From assembly GCA_002506645.1 (NCBI GenBank), contig DAXY01000122.1, positions 3,888 through 11,080 on the forward strand: DNA of 7,193 nucleotides, given 5' to 3'. Source of the DNA: Vulcanisaeta distributa (GTDB taxonomy: Archaea; Thermoproteota; Thermoprotei; Thermoproteales; Thermocladiaceae). Both the position numbers and the translations under genes were made by a program. The notes beneath the pieces are model-generated. The model ran no database searches, was not told the origin of the DNA, and saw nothing but the letters and a program-made list of their open reading frames with translations. This document shows positions 1-6,190 of this stretch, piece by piece. The stretch's first letter is position 1; the number at the start of each line of letters is the position of its first letter.

Positions 1-309
1 GAGGCATCAAGCTCCGTCAAGCCCGGCGTCAAGGCTAAGGACATTGATTTAGTGGCTAGGAAGGTACTTGCCGAGTACGGCTTCGACCCATATTACATAC
101 ACAGTACCGGGCATGGCGTTGGGATAGAGGTTCACGAGAGGCCGGTCATAGGCCCCTCAAGCGATGAGGAGTTGAGACCGAACGAAGTGATAACCGTGGA
201 ACCCGGCGTGTACATAAAAGGCGTTGGCGGCGTTAGGATTGAGGATACAATACTAGTTACTGAGGCAGGTTCGAGGCCAATAAGTAAGTATCCCGTGAAC
301 CTATTCTAA
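1..309 (+). CDS. Xaa-Pro dipeptidase/aminopeptidase (M24 family), C-terminal part
   Basis: This is the last 102 codons of a cytosolic metallopeptidase that cleaves X-Pro bonds. The frame is open from base 1, so the gene starts upstream of the window; the GTG at 52 lies inside the conserved fold and is not a real start. Counting from the first visible residue, the M24 'pita-bread' motifs are present. H38 lies in STGHGVG (metal ligand), H45 in EVHERP (substrate/catalytic His), E67 in VEPGVY and E81 in RIEDT (metal ligands). The two Asp ligands and the N-terminal domain would lie upstream; full-length archaeal prolidases are roughly 350 residues. The motif set excludes an unrelated hydrolase. 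The VHERP and VEPGVY context fits prolidase/PepP better than methionine aminopeptidase. The choice between dipeptidase and aminopeptidase cannot be made from this part. The stop is TAA at 307-309. Confidence 0.93.
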   Translation, partial: EASSSVKPGVKAKDIDLVARKVLAEYGFDPYYIHSTGHGVGIEVHERPVIGPSSDEELRPNEVITVEPGVYIKGVGGVRIEDTILVTEAGSRPISKYPVNLF

Positions 310-367
310 ACCTGGGCCTGTAAGGGGAAAGTTTCAGTCCACACAGAAGTAATGTTTTAATCATTAG

Positions 368-376
368 CTTAATAAG
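368..376 (+). promoter_or_regulatory. TATA-like element before the small ORF at 398
   Basis: CTTAATAAG is centred 26 to 29 bases before the TTG at 398 and the ATG at 401. That is the spacing expected for an archaeal TATA box driving a leaderless transcript. No Shine-Dalgarno sequence precedes either start. A second AT-rich stretch at 354-361 is too far upstream for a leaderless start. The call rests on position and base composition only. Confidence 0.4.
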
Positions 377-397
377 TGAGTTACCATGAATTAATGA

Positions 398-679
398 TTG
401 ATGGGTCCGCGAGAAATACCTGGCTCATTAATCCTTAAGCTCATGGTCATTAAGGAGCTCCATAGGTTGGGCCACGTAAGTATTGATGAATTTCCCGACT
501 TAATCTCAAAGATAACGCAGCACCTAAGTAGTATTGGGTACTCAATCACCCCTGGCGATTTGATCCATTTACTTGACGTAATCAGCGTTGATGGTGGTAA
601 GGTAGCATTAAGCAGCGAGGGGCTTCATTACCTAAGAACTATTGAGGTACTTACTAACCACGTCGCTAAATCTCCTTAA
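398..679 (+). CDS. small hypothetical protein, possible winged-helix fold
   Basis: I do not recognise the family of this 93-residue protein. The start is either TTG at 398 or, equally likely, the adjacent ATG at 401. It has no signal peptide or membrane segment. The visible pattern is an N-terminal amphipathic helix (about residues 10-24), a second helix around SIDEFPDLISKI, a third around PGDLIHLLDVI, then a hairpin-like stretch VDGGKVALSSEG leading into a final helix. That order resembles a winged helix-turn-helix, so a DNA-binding role is possible but unproven. It lies 88 bp after the M24 peptidase gene with its own TATA-like element, so it is probably a separate transcript. Its last 48 bp overlap the 3' end of the convergent HD-domain gene. 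Predicted charged and hydrophobic spacing looks protein-like, which supports a real gene. Confidence 0.62.
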   Translation: MMGPREIPGSLILKLMVIKELHRLGHVSIDEFPDLISKITQHLSSIGYSITPGDLIHLLDVISVDGGKVALSSEGLHYLRTIEVLTNHVAKSP

Positions 680-2335
680 TGCATTGTACATAGCCCTTAT
701 AACTAGGCCCCTGAGGTGCTCCAGGACGGCGTTCGCATCAATGCCCCGACAGGCACTGATTAGTCTCTCAACATCTACGAACACGAATATGTGCGGCGAC
801 CTCCTCCACGCATCCATTAGGGACGTGATGAGCGGTGATAACTCGCTAATGCCGGCTATGGCATTCCCATGGATTATGTTGAGGTTTGCCACAGGCTCGA
901 ATCTCCTAAACCCTATTATTACTGATGATTCTAGGTCCTCATTAATTAAGTCATGTAGGCAGGTAACTGATGAATTGCCCAATTCCCTCCTTAACTCGCT
1001 ATAGAATGCCCGCAAAACCTCGTCCTTGGACTCATCCATACTTAGTAAATATGGAAATGAGTCATTTATTAATTTAAGTTCAACTCCTTGCTTATTAACA
1101 AGGGTTATGAAATCGAAATCCCTCTTCCACAATGCCTTAAATGTCGTGGTCCTCATTATTAATGGATCGAGGTACTTATGGATACCGCGTATTTTACCTA
1201 TGAGGAACTGCCTATTCCTTATTAACGTGGATAATAAGTAATCATCCGTTATGAACATGGCGTCGTAACCCCCCAGGTGACCAATGGCGAATCGGTATAA
1301 TTTACATAGGTAATCCTTAACGTCATCATTAAGATCATCAAAGTGGCTCAACAACTCGCTCAGTAGGTTCCTGGCTAACGTATTGAATAATACGACCTTA
1401 TGGTGCAGGTAAACTAGCTTATATACATTGAATCGCGCAAAGATGAAACCCTCCAGGTTTGCCCTGGCCTTCTCATCAAACGCGAGCACGTAACCCCTAT
1501 CGCCCTTAATAATCCTTATGTTATCGAATATCCTCTCAATGTCATTAATGCTGACCACAGAACCAATACTAGCCCCCGTCATGTGGGAGTCCCTGAGTAC
1601 ATAGTCTATCCTATCAGCGTCGAGATCCCCCGATATTAACTGCCTTAGAACACTTAATGAACTTAGTCCATTACCGATTGATTTAAGGAATGCGATGTCC
1701 TCATTACCAACAACATCGGCGAACTGCGGTAGTAATCCCGAGATTTTAATGACAATGTCACCATGTAGTAACGCCTTTATTATGCGTAGATCTATATCGG
1801 GCATCGTCCCCCTAAGCGTGTTCCTAAATTCATCATTGTTCGTGAGTATGAGGTACGTGATTAATTCGTGCTCCTTAAAGGGCCCCTTGAAGACCCTACC
1901 CAGCATGCCATCCCTAGCCCCCTCGCTACAGTTCTCAATTAATGGGTCTATGCCCTGTCCGAAGACCCCCTCGAACAGGTGTGAGAATGGTAAATGACCT
2001 AAATCATGCAGTAACGCGGCCATTCTCATGTGCATTAGTAATTCGTCCTCCGTATCGAGGCCCACGGACCTGGCCAGGTCCAGTAACGACTCCCTAACAC
2101 CGTTGGACCTGAGCATGCGTTCGAGGATTAACGTCACTATCTGGAGGACGCCAAGTGAGTGCTCAAACCTTGTGTAATGGGCTGATGGGTAGACCATGAA
2201 TGTCATGCCGAGCTGCCGAACATGCCGCAACCTCTGCATATACTTGCAGGAATCTATGAATCTGGCCTCCTCATCAGTTAGTTTAATCCAGCCAAGTGCT
2301 GGGTCCGCAATAGCCTTAGTGTAGTTCAACGTCAT
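632..2335 (-). CDS. HD-domain phosphohydrolase, COG1078/SAMHD1-like
   Basis: This is a metal-dependent phosphohydrolase of the HD superfamily, in the branch containing SAMHD1 and dGTPase-like enzymes; dNTP hydrolysis is the likeliest activity but is not shown. In the 567-residue form starting at 2335, the N-terminus reads ADPALGWIKLT, matching the family opening (DPVHG-like). The metal and catalytic residues are H59 in RFEHSLG, H110-D111 in LLHDLGHLPFSH, H156 in KEHE, and D241 in LDADRIDYVLRDS. The C-terminal half (about 300-567) is less conserved. The longest open frame starts at 2383 and adds 16 residues. I prefer ATG 2335 because the family N-terminus begins there and a TATA-like element lies 27 bp upstream of it, inside the longer form. 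The 3' end overlaps the small + strand gene by 48 bp. It is divergent from the flavin reductase gene. Confidence 0.9.
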   Translation of the reverse strand: MTLNYTKAIADPALGWIKLTDEEARFIDSCKYMQRLRHVRQLGMTFMVYPSAHYTRFEHSLGVLQIVTLILERMLRSNGVRESLLDLARSVGLDTEDELLMHMRMAALLHDLGHLPFSHLFEGVFGQGIDPLIENCSEGARDGMLGRVFKGPFKEHELITYLILTNNDEFRNTLRGTMPDIDLRIIKALLHGDIVIKISGLLPQFADVVGNEDIAFLKSIGNGLSSLSVLRQLISGDLDADRIDYVLRDSHMTGASIGSVVSINDIERIFDNIRIIKGDRGYVLAFDEKARANLEGFIFARFNVYKLVYLHHKVVLFNTLARNLLSELLSHFDDLNDDVKDYLCKLYRFAIGHLGGYDAMFITDDYLLSTLIRNRQFLIGKIRGIHKYLDPLIMRTTTFKALWKRDFDFITLVNKQGVELKLINDSFPYLLSMDESKDEVLRAFYSELRRELGNSSVTCLHDLINEDLESSVIIGFRRFEPVANLNIIHGNAIAGISELSPLITSLMDAWRRSPHIFVFVDVERLISACRGIDANAVLEHLRGLVIRAMYNALRRFSDVVSKYLNSS

Positions 2336-2355
2336 CTCAAGGATTAAGGCCAAAC

Positions 2356-2368
2356 ATATATTAATATT
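2356..2368. promoter_or_regulatory. shared symmetric TATA element for the divergent HD and reductase genes
   Basis: The core ATATTAATAT (2358-2367) is a perfect palindrome with its centre at 2362.5. The centre is 27.5 bases from the HD gene ATG at 2335 on the minus strand and 29.5 bases from the reductase ATG at 2392 on the plus strand. Both distances fit leaderless archaeal promoters, and neither start has a Shine-Dalgarno site. The flanks contain AAACA on one side and AAGCAA (minus strand) on the other, which could act as weak BRE sequences. One TBP site may therefore serve both directions. This is inferred from sequence spacing alone. Confidence 0.55.
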
Positions 2369-2391
2369 GCTTAATCCCTTCATTAACTAAA

Positions 2392-3570
2392 ATGGGTGAG
2401 AGCGATGCCGTGGTAATAGGCGCTGGACCCAGTGGGCTTTACCTAGCCCGTGAATTGAGTAAGATCATGAATGTGGTGATTTTCGAGGAGGATAAGGTAC
2501 TTGGAATGCCGCCCCACTGCACCGGGCTTGTCAATCTAAACTCACTGAGGGTGCTCGGCATATCACCGCCAATCGTAAATACCTATCGATATGTAAGGAT
2601 AACGGACCTAAGCGGCAATAGCATAACCTTTGACTTCAGGGAAAGGTCCGTGGCAATGCTCGATAGGCCCGGGCTCGAGCATTACCTCGCCGATGGGTTA
2701 GGCAGCGCCGCATTGATGCTGGGGGAGAGGGTTATCGGAATTGATAATGGGTTTATAAGGACTAAGTCACGGCAGGAGGGCTTTGGTTTAGCGATTATTG
2801 CCGAGGGCGCAGGCATGGCATTGACTAAGGGCGTTATTCCGTGGAGGCCAATAAACGTTTATGGCATACAGACCGATGCTAAGTCGTTCAATGTCGGCGA
2901 ATTAATGCCTAGGGGTGATGACGAGATTGTGGTAATCTTCGATAAGAAACTCAGTGAGCATTACTTTGCCTGGATAGTACCGAAGGATCTCCACGAATTT
3001 AGGATTGGGCTGGCCGATGATGCGAATGTGTGGGTTAAATTCACCGAATTACTGAAGATTGTCGAGGCCGAGCAATCGAGGCCATTTGGTGGTAAGATAA
3101 TAATTGGTGGTTCGCCAAACCACGTGGTTTCGGGCAACATCGCCGTGGTGGGCGATGCAGGGGGTTTTGTTAAGCCAATGACCGGAGGCGGAATAATAAT
3201 GGGCATGCTTAGCGCGAAGCTGCTTGCAGAGAGCGTGAGCACAGCCGTTAGGGAGGGATTATCAATAAGTGATGCGTTGTTCATATATGACGAGCTATTC
3301 AGAAGGTACATTAAAGGTAAGTTGAGGGCCCTCGGCTCCGCCTCATACATCCTACACATGATGATTAATAAAAGCCTAGATGATGTGATGAGGTTCATGA
3401 ACGCGGTTAATGTCGATGTTGATGATTACGATAACCACGTGGATGCGGTACTAAAGGCTGCCCTAAGGAGGCCTCTGTCCTTTATAAGGGCGGTATTTTC
3501 CGTAATCAATGAATTATCGCTTATTGAACCAAGCGCGGTTAGTAAGTTAATTAAGGAATTAGTAGGGTAG
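2392..3570 (+). CDS. geranylgeranyl reductase family FAD-dependent oxidoreductase
   Basis: This 392-residue flavoprotein belongs to COG0644, whose archaeal members saturate the geranylgeranyl chains of ether lipids or related isoprenoids. The N-terminal Rossmann motif VVIGAGPSG (residues 7-15) binds the ADP part of FAD. HCTGLV (42-47) holds the family's active-site-region Cys, normally in a CGE/CGG-type motif. DRPGLEHYL (91-99) is the usual second FAD contact. FAWIVP (192-197) corresponds to the YxWxFP substrate motif with conservative changes. GDAGGFVKPMTGGG (254-267) is the second FAD motif. The length is normal for the family. The ATG at 2392 follows a TATA-like element at about -29 and has no leader. 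The exact lipid substrate is not readable from sequence, and other FAD monooxygenase-like functions remain possible. It is convergent with tyrS, with 5 bp between the stops. Confidence 0.88.
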   Translation: MGESDAVVIGAGPSGLYLARELSKIMNVVIFEEDKVLGMPPHCTGLVNLNSLRVLGISPPIVNTYRYVRITDLSGNSITFDFRERSVAMLDRPGLEHYLADGLGSAALMLGERVIGIDNGFIRTKSRQEGFGLAIIAEGAGMALTKGVIPWRPINVYGIQTDAKSFNVGELMPRGDDEIVVIFDKKLSEHYFAWIVPKDLHEFRIGLADDANVWVKFTELLKIVEAEQSRPFGGKIIIGGSPNHVVSGNIAVVGDAGGFVKPMTGGGIIMGMLSAKLLAESVSTAVREGLSISDALFIYDELFRRYIKGKLRALGSASYILHMMINKSLDDVMRFMNAVNVDVDDYDNHVDAVLKAALRRPLSFIRAVFSVINELSLIEPSAVSKLIKELVG

Positions 3571-3580
3571 AAATACTACC
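3566..3580. terminator. small inverted repeat at convergent stops (possible termination element)
   Basis: GGTAG-AAATA-CTACC forms a 5-bp stem with a 5-base loop. It spans the TAG stop of the reductase (3568-3570) and the TAG stop of tyrS (complement of 3576-3578). It is symmetric between the two gene ends. There is no T-run beside it, so a true bidirectional terminator is only a weak possibility. Confidence 0.2.
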
Positions 3581-4700
3581 TCGTTATCTTCATTATACTA
3601 CCCATCTCCTCTATTAACTTAGCGCCTTGGCCTTCCTGGAACCACCTTATTATTGGCTCTAGGTATTTAACGACCTCATCAGCCACCGCACTCTTTAGGT
3701 CCAGTGGGTGTATCTTACCCTCGGTATATGCCCTCACTAACTCATCAAAGGTCCAAAACTCCATCCTACCACCGCCATACTGCTGCGGCCTCTCTATAAT
3801 GAATGGCCTATCCCTACGCTCCCTGAATGAGAATAGGTGGGCAAGCTCAATCACCGGGTTCATCCTAACTTCCCTAGGTGGGCAGTACGCCTTCAATATC
3901 TTCTGCCTAATGGTCTCGGCATTGTCGTGGAGGAATATGGCGGTGTCTGGTAATGACTTGCTCATCTTCATCTCACTCAATTCCTCCTTAGTCTCCCTAC
4001 CGGTTATGTTCAGGGCGGGAATTAGGCTGTGGAATAAGGCTATTGGCTTCACCTTCTCGTTATTAAGCATTAATGGGTGGAACCTGACCTTCAGGGCGAC
4101 CTCCCTGGCGAGCACGTAGGCCTTCCTCTGATCAATGCCACCATGGGCAATGTGGGACCCAATAACGAACACGTCAGCTACCTGGAGCAGTGGATAGACG
4201 AGCCAGGACATCGGTACTGACTCACCCATCTTTCTACCAAGTATTGTTAGGCTGTGCCTAATATCGGCTAGATTCGTCATCCTGGCCAGGTCAAGTATTA
4301 AGTACCAATACTCATCATTGTTGTGGTATAGGTCACTCGCCATGTAAAACCTCACATTGTCCGGATCACCGCCGAGGACCTCAATGGCCTTCTTAAACGT
4401 CTCCACGTAGTACCTATTCGCGACCCTCCTTATCAATTCGAGGTCACCGCCGAGTTTATTGTTTAGCCATGAGTGTATATCCGCGAGTAATATCGAAACC
4501 TCAATACCAGCCTTCTGTAGGTCAACCACCTTGGATAGGCTGACTATGCCGGTGCCGATGTGTACATAACCACTTATCTCAAAGCCTATGTAATGCCTTA
4601 GCCTAGCCCCAGTCTCCAGGTACTGCCTCAATTCATCAACCGTGAGCACCTCTTCCGTGGGGTACCTAGTTATTAATGATAGTCTCTCCTCAACATCCAT
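3576..4700 (-). CDS. tyrS: tyrosyl-tRNA synthetase, archaeal type
   Basis: This class I synthetase charges tRNA-Tyr with tyrosine in the cytosol. The 374-residue protein has the HIGH-type motif YVHIGTG with HIGT at 47-50. The KMSKS loop EMKMSKS is intact at 245-249. The tyrosine pocket is conserved relative to the Methanocaldococcus enzyme: Y37, Y169 in YPLLQ, Q173, D176, and Q191 in GGIDQRK. The Asp in LLQVAD specifies tyrosine rather than tryptophan, and the GGxDQR segment supports TyrRS. The C-terminal 110 residues form the anticodon-binding region. The start is ATG at 4700. On the minus strand TTTAATTA (4724-4731) sits at the TATA position for a leaderless message. It is divergent from the DUF371 gene and convergent with the reductase gene. 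Confidence 0.96.
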   Translation of the reverse strand: MDVEERLSLITRYPTEEVLTVDELRQYLETGARLRHYIGFEISGYVHIGTGIVSLSKVVDLQKAGIEVSILLADIHSWLNNKLGGDLELIRRVANRYYVETFKKAIEVLGGDPDNVRFYMASDLYHNNDEYWYLILDLARMTNLADIRHSLTILGRKMGESVPMSWLVYPLLQVADVFVIGSHIAHGGIDQRKAYVLAREVALKVRFHPLMLNNEKVKPIALFHSLIPALNITGRETKEELSEMKMSKSLPDTAIFLHDNAETIRQKILKAYCPPREVRMNPVIELAHLFSFRERRDRPFIIERPQQYGGGRMEFWTFDELVRAYTEGKIHPLDLKSAVADEVVKYLEPIIRWFQEGQGAKLIEEMGSIMKITR

Positions 4701-4710
4701 CTTGTTACCA

Positions 4711-4735
4711 CTTAAGTTAAAAATAATTAAACTTT
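4711..4735. promoter_or_regulatory. AT-rich divergent promoter region between tyrS and the DUF371 gene
   Basis: Only 43 bp separate the two start codons. For tyrS, TTTAATTA on the minus strand (4724-4731) lies 24-31 bases before the ATG. For the plus-strand gene, the TTAAGTTAAAAAT stretch (4712-4724) covers the matching position before 4744. Unlike the 2356-2368 element, the two candidate TATA boxes are adjacent, not one palindrome. Neither gene has a Shine-Dalgarno site. Exact boxes are inferred. Confidence 0.45.
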
Positions 4736-4743
4736 ATTGATGC

Positions 4744-5214
4744 ATGACCCACGTGAGAATAGCCATTGATAAGGTAAGGGCTTGGGGACACGTTAATGTT
4801 AGTGCGAGGCATAGGACCACCATTGAGGTGACCAGGGATGAATACCTAACGCCCAGGGGCGACTGCATAATTGGCATTAGGGCAGATAAGGGACTATCCG
4901 ACATAAGCCCTGAGCTTAAGGACATCATTAGGAGGGATGGGTCATTGGTCATAGCCATATTCATCGCCGATGGATACCTCGATTGCGTGATGGGCATGGG
5001 ATCGTCGAGGCTAACCCTGGGCAGTGGTGATAAGTTAATCATTAGGAGGAGTAGCTATATAGATGATGCGACACTAATGATTAGGGCGAATAAGGCCGCG
5101 GCCGACCTCGACAGGAGGCTCATAGATAGGTTAAAGAAAGGCAGCCCATTGACAGTATATATTGTAGGTGTCGACCTTGAGCAGGGTGGAGCAGTTAAGA
5201 GCAATGGCGCTTAG
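4744..5214 (+). CDS. DUF371 family protein
   Basis: This 156-residue protein matches the archaeal DUF371 family by its hallmark segments: AWGHVNVSARHRTTIEVTRD (residues 13-32), LTPRGDCIIGIRADKGLSDI (about 35-54) and a later GSGDKLIIRRSS. The function of the family is unknown. It has no membrane segment or signal peptide, and the conserved GH, H-TT and GDC residues could form a ligand or metal site, which is speculation. The ATG at 4744 is the only sensible start because an in-frame stop occurs at 4738. The gene ends at 5214, overlapping by 11 bp the likely start of the kinase-like membrane protein, so the two genes are probably one operon. It is divergent from tyrS. Confidence 0.88.
   Translation: MTHVRIAIDKVRAWGHVNVSARHRTTIEVTRDEYLTPRGDCIIGIRADKGLSDISPELKDIIRRDGSLVIAIFIADGYLDCVMGMGSSRLTLGSGDKLIIRRSSYIDDATLMIRANKAAADLDRRLIDRLKKGSPLTVYIVGVDLEQGGAVKSNGA
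5185..5191 (+). promoter_or_regulatory. possible ribosome binding site for the kinase-like gene
   Basis: GGTGGAG lies 12 bases before the ATG at 5204, within the end of the DUF371 gene. It partly matches the GGAGGTGA archaeal Shine-Dalgarno consensus. It favours 5204 over the GTG at 5168, which has no such site. Use of a Shine-Dalgarno for a downstream operon gene, with leaderless first genes, is typical of crenarchaea. Confidence 0.4.
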
Positions 5215-5899
5215 GAAGTTGATCCACGTTACCCTGTCCATATTCCTGGTTATACCGTTCATAGTGAACCTGAGGGCTTATGGTTTATCAACGACCCAAT
5301 ACTTCACGTTAATAGTTCTGGGCGTTTCTGTAATATACGTAATCCAGGTCAAGAGGCCAATAATCACCGTGGTCCTACTAGACGCATTAACAAGCGCCAG
5401 GAGGGCAATACTGCAGCAGGTCATTAAGTCGCCCATAGCCTCGGCAATACCCATAGACGCCCTTGATGATAGTTTAATTAGGCTCGAGAAAACCGTTAAG
5501 GAGCTACTCGAGAGTGTCGAGAGGGATTACGAGAGGAGGGGTGGTTACCTGGGTATTTTAATGGGGGCAATCGGCGTATTAATTAGTCAATTACTGACGG
5601 GTAACTACGTTGCTTATGGGATTGTGTCCGTGATTGTTTACGACACAATGAGCGCAATTGGTGGAGTACTTCTCGGCAGGGTCAAGCTACCCTTCAGCAA
5701 CGCCACGATGGAGGGCGCCCTCGTGGGCATGGCATCCCTAGCCATAGTGCTGTTCCTACTCACAAATCAGTTAATTGGCTCGTTTGCCATAACGGTCGTT
5801 GCCGCCTTAGCCGAGGCCTACGGCATGGAGGACAACCTAACGATACCGGTGGCCACGTCATTAATGGCCATGGTACTTAGACTACCCATGATTACATAA
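5204..5899 (+). CDS. phytol/dolichol kinase-like integral membrane protein (COG0170)
   Basis: This resembles the CTP-dependent polyprenol kinase family (phytol kinase VTE5, dolichol kinase SEC59, DGK1) in the cytoplasmic membrane. It would phosphorylate an isoprenoid alcohol. The 231-residue form opens with LRKLIHV, the conserved N-terminal R-K-x-x-H motif. Hydrophobic segments follow, broken by a charged helical stretch (about residues 64-113). Next come GGYLGILMGAIGVLIS and the signature YDTMSAIGGVLLGRVKLP...TMEGALVG (about 146-175), matching the family's D-A-x-A-x-x-G-R...K-S/T-x-E-G-S. A final AEAYGMEDNLTIP (203-215) matches E...DNLTIP. I prefer ATG 5204, overlapping the DUF371 gene by 11 bp, with GGTGGAG at 5185-5191 as a possible ribosome site. 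A GTG at 5168 would add 12 residues. The natural substrate is unknown. The terminal half is diagnostic; overall identity with characterised kinases is probably low. Confidence 0.8.
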   Translation: MALRKLIHVTLSIFLVIPFIVNLRAYGLSTTQYFTLIVLGVSVIYVIQVKRPIITVVLLDALTSARRAILQQVIKSPIASAIPIDALDDSLIRLEKTVKELLESVERDYERRGGYLGILMGAIGVLISQLLTGNYVAYGIVSVIVYDTMSAIGGVLLGRVKLPFSNATMEGALVGMASLAIVLFLLTNQLIGSFAITVVAALAEAYGMEDNLTIPVATSLMAMVLRLPMIT

Positions 5900-5932
5900 C
5901 CGACCTCCTCCCTACCCCGAGGGCGGGCCTTA

Positions 5933-5991
5933 GGTGGTTCATCGTACTACCTTCATCCTCATAGCCTCATTGCTGATGGCTCTGAACCACC
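5933..5991. repeat. inverted repeat with nested stem-loop
   Basis: GGTGGTTCA (5933-5941) and TGAACCACC (5983-5991) are perfect 9-bp inverted copies. CTT/AAG outside them could extend the stem past a bulged A. Inside lies a second hairpin, AGCCTCA-TTGC-TGATGGCT (5962-5981), with one bulged T. It starts 33 bp after the kinase-like gene stop, so it could fold in that transcript's 3' end or be a mobile-element end. It overlaps the coding remnant on the other strand. Confidence 0.4.
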
Positions 5992-6140
5992 AAGCCTCAC
6001 CTATCCACTGGCGTACCATGGGCTGGCCCCTAGCTCGAGGATTGCCCTGCGTCTCACGTACACTACATCCTCCTTCCCGCTAAAGACCAGCCAGACTGTC
6101 TCATCCTAGTGAATTCGTTAAATTCCACCACTTTCCAGCG
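5939..6140 (-). pseudogene. frameshifted remnant of an unidentified coding sequence
   Basis: Three successive minus-strand frames read like consecutive parts of one protein. Frame one (from about 6140) gives RWKVVEFNEFTR. Frame two (6105 to a stop at 6001) includes ETVWLVFSGKEDVVYVRRR and AILELGASPWYA. Frame three (about 6013 to a stop at 5939) gives RQWIGEAWWFRAISNEAMR, then MKVVR. Each junction, near 6105-6100 and near 6013-6007, is explained by loss of a single base, which restores one continuous frame. The Trp-rich, strand-helix-like composition is unlike random frame reading. I do not recognise the family; a Thermoproteales lineage-specific repeat family (PaREP-like) is a guess only. It lies just downstream of the ilvC homologue on the same strand. 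It could instead be chance, or a short live ORF from ATG 6019 (26 residues). Confidence 0.42.
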
Positions 6141-6190
6141 GCCGCGGCAAACCCCTCAACCTCTCATGGGTTTATCCATCCACCACCGGC

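Larger units (their letters stand above)
5900..6190. other. 291-bp gap between the kinase-like gene and the ilvC homologue
   Basis: This interval has no intact gene of plausible length in any frame. It holds the minus-strand coding remnant and the inverted repeat listed separately. Its plus strand is C-rich and poor in the TTAAT-type AT runs seen in the other gaps, which fits former coding sequence better than a promoter. The plus strand has no evident T-rich terminator after 5899. No tRNA or C/D box RNA could be supported. Confidence 0.6.

Noticed and set aside
642..1241. Plus-strand open frames at 642-1004 and 1026-1241
   Set aside because: They lie opposite the well-supported HD-domain gene, show no family motif, and are antisense shadows.
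1695..1997. Plus-strand open frame of 100 codons
   Set aside because: It is antisense to the catalytic part of the HD gene, has low-complexity Ser/Pro-rich content and no start signal.
2961..3398. Minus-strand open frame of 145 codons
   Set aside because: It is antisense to the reductase motifs, with no recognisable domain.
3799..4119. Plus-strand open frame inside tyrS
   Set aside because: It is antisense to the KMSKS and anticodon-binding regions of a clear synthetase gene.
4734..5042. Minus-strand open frame of 102 codons
   Set aside because: It is antisense to DUF371, and its reading is Met/Ser/Leu-rich without motifs.
5168..5203. GTG at 5168 as the start of the kinase-like gene
   Set aside because: It has no ribosome site before it, and the added residues precede the conserved LRKLIH opening; ATG 5204 with GGTGGAG upstream fits better. 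It is not fully excluded.
5973..5985. Possible C/D box RNA (TGATGG followed by CTGA)
   Set aside because: The C box is imperfect, the spacing to the D-like box is too short for a guide, and no second box pair is present.
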